From: Dillenia suffruticosa
Lineage: Eukaryota; Streptophyta; Magnoliopsida; Dilleniales; Dilleniaceae
Assembly (NCBI GenBank): GCA_033439265.1
Contig: JAVTVX010000024.1
Location: 20,320,501 to 20,384,500, forward strand
DNA: 64,000 bases
Direction of reading: 5' to 3'
The notes under the pieces were generated by a model, which did not search any database, was not told the DNA's origin, and worked only from the letters and a program-made list of their open reading frames with translations. The position numbers were made by a program, and so were the translations under genes. Position 1 is the stretch's first letter. Every line of letters begins with the position of its first letter. Positions 35,113 through 46,400 of the stretch are shown piece after piece.

Positions 35113-37022
35113 ATGGATCTAGAACCTTCTGATCTGAGTGTTCTCCGGTTACAGCGACGACACCGTTCTTCTCGCCTTTGGAAGGGAGTAGGCACGATGG
35201 TTATGCTCACTTGCCGTTGACGCGAGGCCGTGCTATGCTGCTGGAACCATCGTCACATCGACGAGAGAGTTCGTCCTCTTTTGGAGCACTCTGGATTTTT
35301 GGGCGTTGCTCGACTTTACTTTGTTCAATTCGATTGGCATTTTATCACTGCTCTGGTAGAGTGATGGAGGCCGGAAACGCATACTTTTCACCTTCCCCTT
35401 GGTGAGATCATTATTACCATTTAGGATTTTGAGGTTCTGTTAGGGTTACCTATGGATGGCCATCCCCTCATTTCTAGGACGACAGGAGTGGCATGGGGTG
35501 ATGTATGCTAGAGACTTTTAGGTGTTAGGCCACCACGGTCTACATTTAGAGGTTACATTTTGAGCATGCAGTGGTTGTCTGAGGTTTTTTCTGATTTAGC
35601 TGCTGGTGTTGATGATACAACTATTTTACGGTGGATATGAGCTTATGTTTTACTTTTGATAGGGGATGTCCTGTTTTCTGATAAAACATGAACTTTTATA
35701 CATTTACAGTTTTTATTATTTTTAGAAAATTTAGAGTTGTCAGGTAGATTTAGTTGGGGATCTGTATGCTTGGCATATCTGTATAGACAGCTTTGTATAG
35801 CCACGTACGCAGATTCACGTGAGATTGGTGGGATGCTAGTTTTGTTACAGATTTGGGGGTGGGTGCGGTTTCCTTATATGGCTCCTATTCGACGAGGTTT
35901 GCATGTATATGGGGATGGACCACTCGCTTTGCAATGGCATGTTGTGTTTGATGTCACTATGTTCCCTACGCACGTCATTTTCGTGTATAGGGAGGCACTC
36001 GATTGGCAGATGGTAGATCAAATCATTTGGGTCCCGTACTCGAATGATATATTGTCATCCCTCCCCGATTAATATCACAGGGGGAGAGATATTTGGCACG
36101 TACGGGTCCCTTTGATTTGTTTTAGTATCGTGGAGTGGCACTTCTTAGATAGGGTGTTACGATAGTTTGGAGACTTGTAGTACGTTCCGGGTTAGTGTGA
36201 CACCGAGGACAGACTCCACTATATGAGCACGTGAGGTACTCTAGAGGTTGATTGCTCGGCAGAGCATACAGTATACGTTGATCTTTGGATTCACCGACAC
36301 GACCATCTAGCTCTGCTAGATACCTCTTTCGGACCTACGCTCGATCCTGATTATTCGGTCTGGTTTCGCTCCATCTCCTGCAGATTTGTCGGTTACCGGG
36401 GAGCTTTTTTAACTTACGTGGTAAGTTTTCTTCTACTACCTTCTTTTCATTCTCAATCAAAGAATTGAATTTGTTGTTTTAACTATTTCTCACATTATTG
36501 CTTGTAGTGGGACACTTTGCACGAGATACGAGACAGCCCTGGTGTCGACATTCGTGGCTTTGCTGAGTCAGCCATCTTCGTTCTGGCAGATAATATGGCA
36601 CGTCTTTTTAGTGTTCGACCCGAGACAGGTGACGTAGACGGTGGTGATGCAGGCCGACCACGTGGTTGACGAAGAGGGAGAGGATAGAATACGAGACCTC
36701 AACGCTTGTCCAATCATGCGTCACCGCCATTGGCACAGCAGCCCGAGGATGACGCAAGACCTTCTACTACATTCGGTGAGTCTTCAGATTTCTACATGCC
36801 TCTGTTTGATAACTTCCCTCAGGTTTTCACTCCGGGGGCTCCTTAGAGGAGAGCTCGTCCGGATAGCTTTATGGATGAGGGACTGACACATGGTGTGAGA
36901 GATGATGCACCACCAGTGTATGACGTGTCCTCGCCTGTTTTCTCCGATCCCCACTAGCAGAATGTTGCCTCCACCCAGATCACACAGATAGATGATCTGC
37001 CTCCTCCCAGATCACATAGATA
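35113..37022 (+). pseudogene. plant mobile domain (PMD) protein
   Basis: ATG at 35113 (MDLEPSDLSVLRLQRRHRSS) begins a PMD-family protein, a domain found in transposons and in host MAIN/MAIL proteins and often annotated as 'phosphatase 7 long form homolog'. Frameshifted and stop-containing blocks give FDWHFITALVE, WRPETHTFHLPLGE, LLGLPMDGHPL, GVAWGDVC and LRWI, then 35737-36072 (LAYLYRQLCIATYADSREIG, MAPIRRG), then VYVDLWIHRHDHLALLDTSF near 36270-36330. An intron-like gap (36420-36508) and a Pro/Ser-rich C-terminal exon follow. About ten stops or shifts mark it as dead. Its role in the element is unknown; in Arabidopsis, PMD proteins help silence transposons. Confidence 0.75.
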
Positions 37023-37404
37023 GATAATCTAGGATTAGTATTTCACTATGACTCTATAGACAGTAGAGTCGCTCTAGGTCTTCGATAGTACACTAGAAGA
37101 AGACGACGACATTGATTTTTTTTTTTTGTAATTTATAACTTCTATTAAAATTAATAAATTTTATTTTATTTCTTTATTCTATTCATTGTACTTTATTTAG
37201 TACTTTTTGGTTTTTGGGATTTGTTGATGATCTATTCTGATATTTAGACAGTATTGTTTATGAATTTTGGTTATGAGCTCGAACAATGGTTGTGAATAAT
37301 ATTTTGAAGTTCGGAGTTTGTAAATTATATTTTTGTGATATTTGTGTTGTGTTGTAAATTTGGATCACATATAATTTGGAAGCTATTCTTGAAGAGTGGC
37401 AAGA

Positions 37405-37596
37405 AGCATGTCTTGAGTTGAACTCACAATATGCCCTGTTTTTAATATATGTCGTGACTTCAAGTCACGACATGCGTGAATAGTGCATGTCGTGATTTGA
37501 AGTCACGACATAGGTTTGTTAGTTTTATATTTATTTTGTCTGTTGTGTTGTTTTAAAAAATTTTTTCTCCAACGATATTACATCCGTACAAAGCTC
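37405..37596 (-). repeat. right TIR and subterminal palindromes of the MULE
   Basis: Inverted copy of the left end, containing three palindromes with the same TGTCGTGACTT / TGTCTTGAGTT half-sites at about 37410-37433, 37449-37473 and 37487-37511. Confidence 0.88.
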
Positions 37597-37605
37597 GAGA
37601 GTAAG

Positions 37606-38731
37606 AGTGAGAGTCATCAATTGAAGACGAAGGACGATTAAGATTTTTCTTTTTCTTTTTTTAGTGAGAAAGTGAAGTAAACAAAAGGCAAAACCCGTAT
37701 AAAACTAACTACACCAATGAATTAATGGCAGAAAAATAAAAATTTATTGTTAAATTCCATCGCTAATTCCTCATTAAGTATATGAAATTATGTTTTCGTC
37801 TTTCAGTAACGATTGATTAGCGAATGAAATATTTCTATCGCTAATTTTCGTCGCTATTCCATCACTAAACTATCATAAAAATATTATATGGTATAATATT
37901 AGATTCGCGCCTATTTTACTATAGAAATTGGTGATGGAGTTTTTCCGTCACTAATTTGTCGCTAAATATATCGCTAATCTCTTATTAATCTTTACCTTTT
38001 TTAATTTGTATTGTCTGATATTAATCTGTCATAATTCTGTCACTATATATATTAGATAATTTTTTGTTATTGATAACATGTTTTCTTATAATGTTTTAAG
38101 GATTCCTAACCGGTTATAAATGTTGCGGGATTCTAAGGGATTCCTAATTAACTGAGGATTCTTGATCGAGTTGACTGGTCCTCAAGTTGAAGTTGATATC
38201 ATTACAGATGTCAACTTCGTGGCTTTAAAAACCCACCCTCTGCCTATCCATCTGCACCTCGAAAACTTCTTTCTTCCTTATTTCTCCTAGCCGCCAAGAA
38301 CCACTCCCTTCCTTATTTGCTCCCACTGCCTAAACTCTCATCCCTCTCTTATAAAATTCTGGCAAGGACATCCATTTGTTCCGGAGTTGAGCAGGAAGTA
38401 GTAGGTAATTTTTTTCTTTCATTTGTTATTTTTTTTAAATTTTTTATATTGTCGGACCTTTTCTTCCAGCAATATATTTGTAGCATTTTTGTTCTGATGT
38501 TGACATCCCTTTTTCTGGTGTCAATTGTTTGTTTTTTTTTCGACTGTTCTTTTTTTTTTGGGTATGGGGTTTGAATATCTATTCTGAAACTTTTTTTGTT
38601 CAACAAAACCTGGCACACCTTCTCTGGATATTGTAGATCCTGTTCTGACATTGAGGAAGCGACAACAAGTATGTTAACCTTTCGCCATTTTTTTTAGTGC
38701 AATAATGTATATGAAGAAGTTAAACAATGTG
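37606..38731. other. degraded subterminal repeats of the second CACTA, then unassigned DNA
   Basis: At 37740-38000 there are scattered CATCGCTAATT, TTTTCGTCGCTA and GTCGCTAAATATATCGCTAA motifs of the CACTA subterminal kind, though no TGTAGTG terminus remains. From 38100 to 38700 there is a promoter-like stretch (TTTAAAA near 38225, then CT-rich sequence), but no exon can be defined. Confidence 0.45.
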
Positions 38732-38907
38732 GATCAAACTTTTTTGGATTAAGTGGTCGGACACTCTAGCTCCTTAATCAAAAGTCTCGAATTCAAGTTC
38801 TGGGAATGATGAAAAAGGATTTGGAAGAGTCAACTCTTAAAAATGGACCCTACAGTATTTGAACTGAATTAGTTTGACAAAACTCAAATACCGATGGTGA
38901 AAAAAAT
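38732..38907 (+). mobile_element. tRNA-derived SINE
   Basis: 176 bp flanked by 15 bp duplications AAGTTAAACAATGTG (38717-38731) and AAGTTAAATAATGTG (38908-38922), one mismatch. It contains an A-box-like GATTAAGTGGTCGG (38748-38761), a B-box-like CGAATTCAAGTTC (38788-38800), and ends ATACCGATGGTGAAAAAAAT, the characteristic tail of a widespread plant SINE type. Non-coding; mobilised by LINE machinery. Confidence 0.85.
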
Positions 38908-38922
38908 AAGTTAAATAATGTG

Positions 38923-40140
38923 CCTTAGACAATATATTTGATATTAAAATCATATTGTTATAATAAATTAAAATTAAAATTAAAATTAAAAATTAATTGT
39001 TATAAGAAATTTGAAATATATTGTTAAAAAATTAAAATATAGAAAAATTGAAAAATTGATAATATTTATAAAAATTATAAAATCTAGAAAATGTATAAAA
39101 TCTATTGAAGTAATATATATAGCTTTTTAAAACTTTATAAAATAAAAATAAAAGTTCATGTATATAAAATATTGTACTATTTAGAGAAATTGAAGTAAAT
39201 ATAATGTTTATAAAGAAATATCGCATTTGGATTTCTAATTTTGAACAATGTATGAAATCATAACATTTTTCAAAAATTTTATTATAAATTATAAATTTTA
39301 ATAAAAATGTATATTAATAAAAAATGTATATAAGTTAATATTAAATTAATATAAATAATTAAAATATTTTATAAAAATATTTAATGTATATAAGTTAATC
39401 TAAAATTTATATAAAAAATGTATGTTAATAAATAGTAAATAATGTATATTAATAAAAAATATACATAAATATAAGTTAATCTAAATAATTAAATATTCTG
39501 TAAAAAAATGTATATAAGTTAATGTAAAATTAATATAAAATAAATTAAGTAATATAGAAAATTAAAAAATACTGTGAGTTAAATAAGTTAAAAAGAGTAT
39601 AATATAAAAACATTATACAAAATGAAAGAAATTGAAAATTAAAATTATTTATTATAGAAAATTAATTAATTTAAAACAATTACTTGTAATATAGAAGTAA
39701 TATTTTCAATGAGAGATCAGTTGCAAAACAAAACTTTTATAATATAAAATAAATTTCTAATCTTAACTTGTTATACTATATTTAGAAAAATTCTGTTTAG
39801 TAATAAATATTTATATGAGAAAAGAGATATTTAAGTGAGGACAAACGACCTCCATCTCTTTTCTGACAACTTTCTAGTGCTCCCTATTGCAGAATAGATT
39901 TGGGTTGAAATTAAGTGAGGTTCACTAATTTATACAATACAAGTGATGTACACACTAAGTTAGGGATTTTGGGATTAAGATTGAAATTGACGTGGTTTTT
40001 ATAAGAATAATTGGATATTCTTTTATAATTAGAATTCCAACACAGTGTTAAAATTTTGTTGTGATGACATACGGGAGGATGGCTAAGAATTGGGTTAAAG
40101 TATTGCTTTATTGGGGCAACGAAATGAGAGCAAGGGCAAA
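38923..40140. other. AT-rich intergenic DNA, no gene
   Basis: About 80% AT with many AATGTATATTAATAAAAA-type short repeats (39300-39520). The open frames are composition artefacts. Confidence 0.6.
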
Positions 40141-40154
40141 TGGTTATGAGTACA

Positions 40155-41235
40155 ATAGATCTTCCAGAAAGGGTATCATGGTTGATCGTTGAATCAGATT
40201 GTAGCGGTTAATGACGAAGTAATGATTCAATATTTCTATCCCTTTTTTTGTTGCTGTCATTGCAGTTTCGTTCGCCTTTAGTGTTCTTCCTTTAAGATGC
40301 TCATCTAGTTCTACTAGATTGAAAGATGAAGGACTATACAAGTATCTTAAAGAAAGAGGGCACAACACAAAGGAAGTTGGATTGAGAGAGACTACTGTCA
40401 CTGCTGATCACTACTGTATTAATGATGAAGTAATGATTCAATATTTCTATCATTGTTTTTTTTTTTCTCACTCCAGTTTCATTCACCTTGAGTGCTCTTT
40501 CTTCAGATGTTCATCTAGTGGAGTTCTACAAGAGTGAAGGATGAAGGTGGACGAAGGAATATGTGAATATCTTAAAGGAAGAAGGCATAATGCAAAGGAA
40601 GTTGGATTGAGAGAGACTACTGTCGCTACCAATCACTACTGTATTAATGACAAAATAAATGATTCAATATTTCTATTCTTGTTTTTTTATTCTCACTCCA
40701 ATTTCATTTCTTCTTGAGTGTTCTTCCTTTAAGATACTCATCTAGTTCTACAAGGTTGAAAGATGAAGGAGGACGAAGGGCTATATGAGTATCTTAAAGG
40801 AAGAGGGCACAACGTGAAGGAAGTTCAATTGAAAGAGACTACTGCCATTGCGGATCACTTCTAATTAATGACGAAGTAATGATTCAATATTTCTATCCTT
40901 GTTTTTTGCTTTCACTCCAGTTCTGTTCGCCTTGAGTGTTCTTCCTTTGAGATGCTCATCTAGTTCTATTAGATTGAAGAACGAAAGACTATATGAGTAT
41001 ATTAAAGAAAGAAGGCACAATGCGAAATAAGTTGGATTGAGAGAGACTACTATCACTATAGAGCACTGCTTTATTAATGACGAAATAATGAATCAATATT
41101 TCTATCCTTGTTTTTTGCTCTCACTCCAATTTCTTTCACCTTGAGTGTTCTTCTTTAAGATGCTTATTTAGTTCTACTAGATTGAAGGATGAAGGACTAT
41201 GTGAGCATTTATCTTAAAGAAGGCATAATGCGAAA
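40155..41235. repeat. tandem array of ~215 bp units
   Basis: Five units can be anchored on AATGACGAAGTAATGATTCA at about 40209, 40423, 40645, 40866 and 41074 (spacing 214, 222, 221 and 208). Each contains a T-rich run, GTTCTTCCTTTAAGATGCTC, TCTAGTTCTACTAGATTGAA, then AAAGAAAGAGGGCACAACAC and GGATTGAGAGAGACTACTGTC. Units differ by substitutions and small indels. The short minus-strand frames are internal to the repeats. No centromere-like array is implied by five copies. Confidence 0.9.
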
Positions 41236-41617
41236 TAAAACCATTTGACTATGATGTACTAAGTTCCTATAATGTATGATAACAATTTCATTCGAAATGA
41301 TTTTTTTGATTTATTAGAAACAATAATAATTTGTATTAATAATTTATATTAATAATCTTACTATAATTTCTTTCCATTGTACATTACCACATGTTACTAA
41401 TAACTATACAATTATACACGAGGTTACAATATTTCACTCTAATATATAATAATATTACCATGCAAACTAACCACAAGCGATTGCCAATTTACACAACCTG
41501 TTTTACAACTTTACCAATAATTGTAATCTTACCACCTTTTAATTTATCACAAACTTACTACTTTTTATAGTAAATTTACCATTAGATATCACAACTCCAA
41601 CATATAAATATTACCGA
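41236..41617. other. AT-rich flank, no gene
   Basis: TTACCA-rich sequence that continues across the gypsy insertion at 50240-50470, where the composition is the same. Confidence 0.6.
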
Positions 41618-42665
41618 TGTCACGCCCCGAACCGAGGTCATGAACCGGGATCATGAACCTCCCCATATTTCGGAGGTCTCTCAAGTACAATTCAACCTGT
41701 ATATCAACATTCATCTTGTAAAATAAATAAATGGCCATCCCAACCTTTCCAAAATCAACAAATGCCACAGCTAGTATCTAGAACAACGCAAATCTATAAA
41801 AATTTCTATCAGATCTAGCCACAGACCTCTACTGTCATGCCCAACTAGAGCATGAGCAGCCGCCACACCGAGCGGACCTAAAATTTTACATAATATACAA
41901 TAATTTTCCCAATTAACATTCAAATACGTACAATTGCCTCAATACAAATAAACTATGAGAGTTTCACAAATAAATATACATAAATTATACAGTCATCCCA
42001 AAAATAAATAAATGAGTACATTTATCAAACTAAAATCTCCAATAATCATAGCGGAAGATATGGTAACATCCATACCCAAACCCAGTACTAACAATTCAAC
42101 GTCGCAACACAATAATTTTTCTTCAGTTCAAAACTAATCCTGTGAGGAGAAAGTGAGGGGTGAGTATCTATGGGAGAATACTCAGCAAGTGAGGGGATTG
42201 ATATCGTGCTATCAATATCAATGGTGAATTTGGAGTGTCAAAACATGTAACAAAATATCGAGTGTGTAAAAATAACGTGTTATTTCAGAGTAAAACATAT
42301 CTCAAAGCACAAATAAGAAAATAATATATGTATCCATCCATGTATCAAGTCACATATATAGAGCCGGCCGAACAAACAACCCCGACAATAGTCTACCTAG
42401 ACCAAAGACGGGCGCATTGGGGGTTTTCACTATGCAAATATCAAATAATGACTCTCTACCCCAATGTTGACCACAAATTACTCCAACTAGGCTGTAAATA
42501 ATAATAATGATACATATATATAATCGGCCATGTATGGTGTTCCGCCCAGTGCTAGACAGAAGTAAACTCACGTTCTCCTCGATGAGGGTGAACCTGGGAC
42601 ACCAATACATATGTCGATCTGGCAGATATCTCCAGTCGAAACGTATCCGGGCACAAGGGGTACCT
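41618..42665 (-). repeat. LTR sequence at the 3' side of the fossil
   Basis: Aligns by eye with 43397-44530, including the shared TCACGCCCCGAACCG end, the CAACTAGAGCATGAGCAGCC block and the CCGGCCGAACAAACAACCCC block. Confidence 0.85.
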
Positions 42666-42723
42666 CTACCAACTGGGTGAGATCGTGAATACGCCTCAAA
42701 GTGGAGGAGGTAGTGTCACTAGG

Positions 42724-43180
42724 TTATGAAATAGTGGAAGGACCGACAATTGGGCGCTGATTTGGTACAACTGAACGTGGCACGGCTGTAGGAGTCGGCG
42801 CGGCCATCGGTACTGGTGGAGGTGGCACAGTCGTAGGAGTCGGCGCGGCCATCGGTACTGGTGGAGGTGGCACGGCCGTAGGAGTCGGCATTGCCATCGG
42901 TGGTGGTGGGGGTGGCATCTGAACCCCATGGGAGGTGTACCACTCATACACCTGCCTAAACGCCTCAAGGGACGGTGGTGGAATCTCGGTTGGAGCAGCC
43001 GGCTGAGTAGGCGCTGCAGGGGGTGCCCGTGAAGAGGAAGCAGTCTCAAGCACTCCTAAAGTCTCAGGTCCCCTCGAAAGGTCAGACACTTGAGGTGTCT
43101 TAGGTAGTGCGAGTCTAGCTCCGCGCCCCGCTGGTCTACCGTGTCTAGACGGCATAATTCTGTAAGGAGTAACTTTCATT
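42724..43180 (-). pseudogene. gag N-terminal remnant of the long-LTR fossil
   Basis: Basic start (MPSRHGRPAGRGARLALPKT) then a Pro-rich stretch with four ~45 bp repeats of PPPPVPMAAPTPT type (42775-42915), as in many chromovirus gag N-termini. It belongs to the broken element. Confidence 0.6.
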
Positions 43181-45584
43181 AGATATAACTCTGGAGTTTG
43201 GCATGATTGAAAAATTAGGATTAGTTATGTAGTAACTAACCTCTTAAAATGAATGAAATTATCAGTCTACGACCATATAGAGGATTTTAAATGACTGTAT
43301 GAAACTTTATATTCCATTGAGAACTTTTCTATGTACTTGGGAATACTTTTCTTACTACCCTTTGCCCAACCTAAGGTGCTCTGATACCAACCGAACTGTC
43401 ACGCCCCGAACCGGGGTCATGAACAGCCGCCCGTTGCCCTGAATGTCGACCACATTTTTTTACAGAAAATCGGTAGAATCTCCCTATATTTCAGAGGTCT
43501 TCCAATTACAACTCGACTTGTATATCAACATTCATCCTATAAAATAAATAAATGGCAATCTCAACCTCTCCAAAATCAACCAATGCCATAGCTAGCATTC
43601 AAAACAACGCAAGGCTATAAAAATTTCTAGCAGATCTAGCCACAGACCTCTACTGTCATGCCCAACTAGAGCATGAGTAGCCGCCACACCGAGCGGACCT
43701 AAAATTTTACATAATATACAATAATTTTTCTAAGTGACATTCAAATACGTACAATCACCTCAATACAAATAAATTATGAGAGTTTCACAAATAAATATAC
43801 ATATATTATACAGTCATCCTAAAAATAAATAAATGAATATATTTATCAAACTAAAATCTCCAATAATCGTAGCGGAAGATATGGTAACATCCATACCCAA
43901 TCCAAGTAGCGGAAGATATGGTAACATCCATACCCAATCCAAGTACTATCAATTCCACGTCGCAACATAATAATTCTTCTTCAATTCAAGACTAATCCTG
44001 CAGGGAGAAAGTGAGGGGTGAGTATCTATGAGAGGATACTCAACAAGTAAGGGGATTGATATCGTGTTATCAATATCAAGAATGAATTTGGAGTATCAAA
44101 GCATGTAACAAAATATCGAGTGTGCGAAAATAACGTACTGTTTCAGAGTAAAACATATCTAAAGGCACACATCAGAAAATAACATATGCATCCATCCATC
44201 AATGTATCAAGTCACATATGTAGAGCCGGCCGAACAAACAACCCCGGCAATAGTTTACCTAGACCAACGATGGGCGCATTTGGGGTTTTTACTATACAAA
44301 TATCAAATAGTGGCTCTCTACCCCAATATTGGTCACAAATTACTCCAACTAACCTGTAAATAATAATAATGATACATATATATAGTCGGCTGTGTATGGT
44401 GTCCCGCCCAGTGCTAGACAGAGCTAAACTCATGTCCTCCCTGATGAGAGTGAACCTGGGACACCCATACACATGACAATCTGGTCGATACCTCCGACCG
44501 AAGCGTATCCGGGGACAAGGGGTGCCCCTACCAAATGTCTTTCGTAGCTACAAAATGCTATAGGAAGCATATCACCACATCATCAAGTCGGCCGGGCACA
44601 TAGCCCCAAGCATCACATCATCATGTCGGCCGGGCATATAACCCCATGCATCGTAACATAACTTCAGTCGGGCGTATAACCCAAATAGTACATGTAAATC
44701 CATTTAAAACTACGTGCCAATACAGTAAAGGTATTTAAAACATGTCAATATGTTAAAAAGAATGGCACAGTATCCGTTTATCAAATTCATGGATGCAAAT
44801 CAATAAAATCAACAGTTGGGACACTCCAATAGTTACAAAAATATGTCTATTAAAATCAAAAAATTTAGTTTTCACATGTATAGAAATCATGTCGTTTGAA
44901 AATCGGTAAAATATGATTTGCCAATCAATAGAAGATGTCAAAATCTCACTCACTGTATGGAAAAGGGTAACGCACTCTCCAATAATACCATGAAGTGAAG
45001 AAAGAGTGCTCCCCTCAATCGATCAAGAGCTATATCACTACAATAAGAGTTTACACATAACACATTAAAGGTGTTATAGCATTTGAGAATTAAATGTCAC
45101 ATTTTGATTATCCCTTTCAACTATCCAAATAACAGCTCCAACCACACATTATCAGAGATACCCAACGTAATGAATGCGATGCTAACATAACTATTTATAT
45201 CATCATTCATATCTCCAATGTCTTCTCTAAATCATCAAAATGGCAACATAGGGTACACACCATGAAAACACCCAACTCAAGATAAAACCATAATGCTATT
45301 AACCATAAAATACATCATTCATCTATCCAATGCAACACCATAGCATATATCTACCATATATGCATACTCACACATGTTCTTGTTGTAACACCCAACTGAA
45401 AAAAAAAAAAAAAAAAAAAAAAAGGGGAGAGCCAAAACACAGCGTTTTGGCCCTCCCCAAATTGAATTAGGGCTAAAGCCCTAATTCCCCTATTCTCTCT
45501 CTCTCTTTCTCGACCTTTCATCTCCCACCGCGGCGCCGCCCTCCTTCGCCGCGTGTTCCACCGCCATCGCCACCTTCTCCTCCT

Positions 45585-45690
45585 CCTTCTTCTTCTCCTT
45601 CTTCTTCTTCTTCTTCTTCTTCTTCTTCTTCTTCTTCTTCTTCTTCTTCTTCTTCTTCTTCTTTTTTTGCTTCTTCTTCTTTCTTCCCGC
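45585..45690. repeat. (CTT)n microsatellite in the solo LTR
   Basis: About 30 CTT units with minor interruptions. The minus-strand frames rich in Arg or Glu that cross it are artefacts. Confidence 0.95.
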
Positions 45691-45829
45691 GGCTCACTCT
45701 CCTTTCTGTAGTCGCGATCGTTTGCGATCTCATCTCCTTCGCAAGCTCCGCTGAGCGCCGCCACCGCACGCGATCTCACTTCCGTCCGCAAACAGCCGCC
45801 ACCAGCAGCAACCCCCTCCTTCTGCCACC

Positions 45830-46400
45830 ATCGCGCGAGCTTGAGTGCTCCACAGCGTGATTCCTCTGCCGCGAGCCTCCGCGAGCACCGCGATCCCACA
45901 GCTCGAGCCCGCAGCGTGATCCCCCAGCCCATAGCGCGAGCTAGGCCCCGAGTAGGACCCAGCCTGCAGCGCGAGCCCAGGCCGCGAGCAAGACCCAGCC
46001 CGAGTGCGAGCCCAGGCCGCGAGCAGGACCCAGGCCGCGAGTGCGAGCGAGGCCGCGAGCGCGCGAGCCAGCGCACGAGCGCGCGCGGCTCAACGTGCAC
46101 GAGAGCGCGCGCGGCCCAGCGTGCACGAGAGCGCGCGGCCCAGCATGCACGGGCGTGCAGCCCAGCGTGCATGAGAGCGCGCGGCCCAGCGCACGAGCGT
46201 GCACGGGCGCGCAGCAGCGCACGAGTGCGCACCAGCACAGTGCACCAACGCACGGGCGAGCACCAGCCCGCAGGCCCATCAGCAGCAAGCCCACGGGCCC
46301 ACTAGGCCCTACAGCCCGTCCAAGCCCGCAGGCCCAGTACGGCCCGCGGCCCAGTCCAGCCCCTGGCCCGCGAGCCCACGACGACCCGTGACCCTCTGCG
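45830..46400. repeat. GC-rich degenerate repeat of the LTR
   Basis: Irregular GCGCGAGC / CAGCGTGCACGAG / AGCCCGCAGGCCCA units. The same kind of tract lies at 49140-49800 and 63240-63960 in the other LTRs, on the opposite strand. It is open in several frames but has no plausible protein. Confidence 0.85.

Larger units (their letters stand above)
33219..37596 (+). mobile_element. Mutator-like element (MULE) carrying a plant mobile domain gene
   Basis: Long terminal inverted repeats begin GAGCTTTGTACGGATGTAA at both ends (33219-~33375 and ~37436-37596, about 80-85% identical). The 9 bp flanks GAGAACAAG (33210-33218) and GAGAGTAAG (37597-37605) match at 7 of 9 positions, as expected for a decayed MULE TSD. 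Inside are a MuDR-type N-terminal protein (34206-34981) and a PMD protein (35113-37022), both broken. I see no DDE transposase domain, so the copy could not move itself. Confidence 0.85.

Noticed and set aside
45351-46253. 300-residue minus-strand open frame with a long Arg run
   Set aside because: It crosses a (CTT)n microsatellite and the GC-rich tract of a solo LTR; neighbouring frames are equally open and none has a domain.
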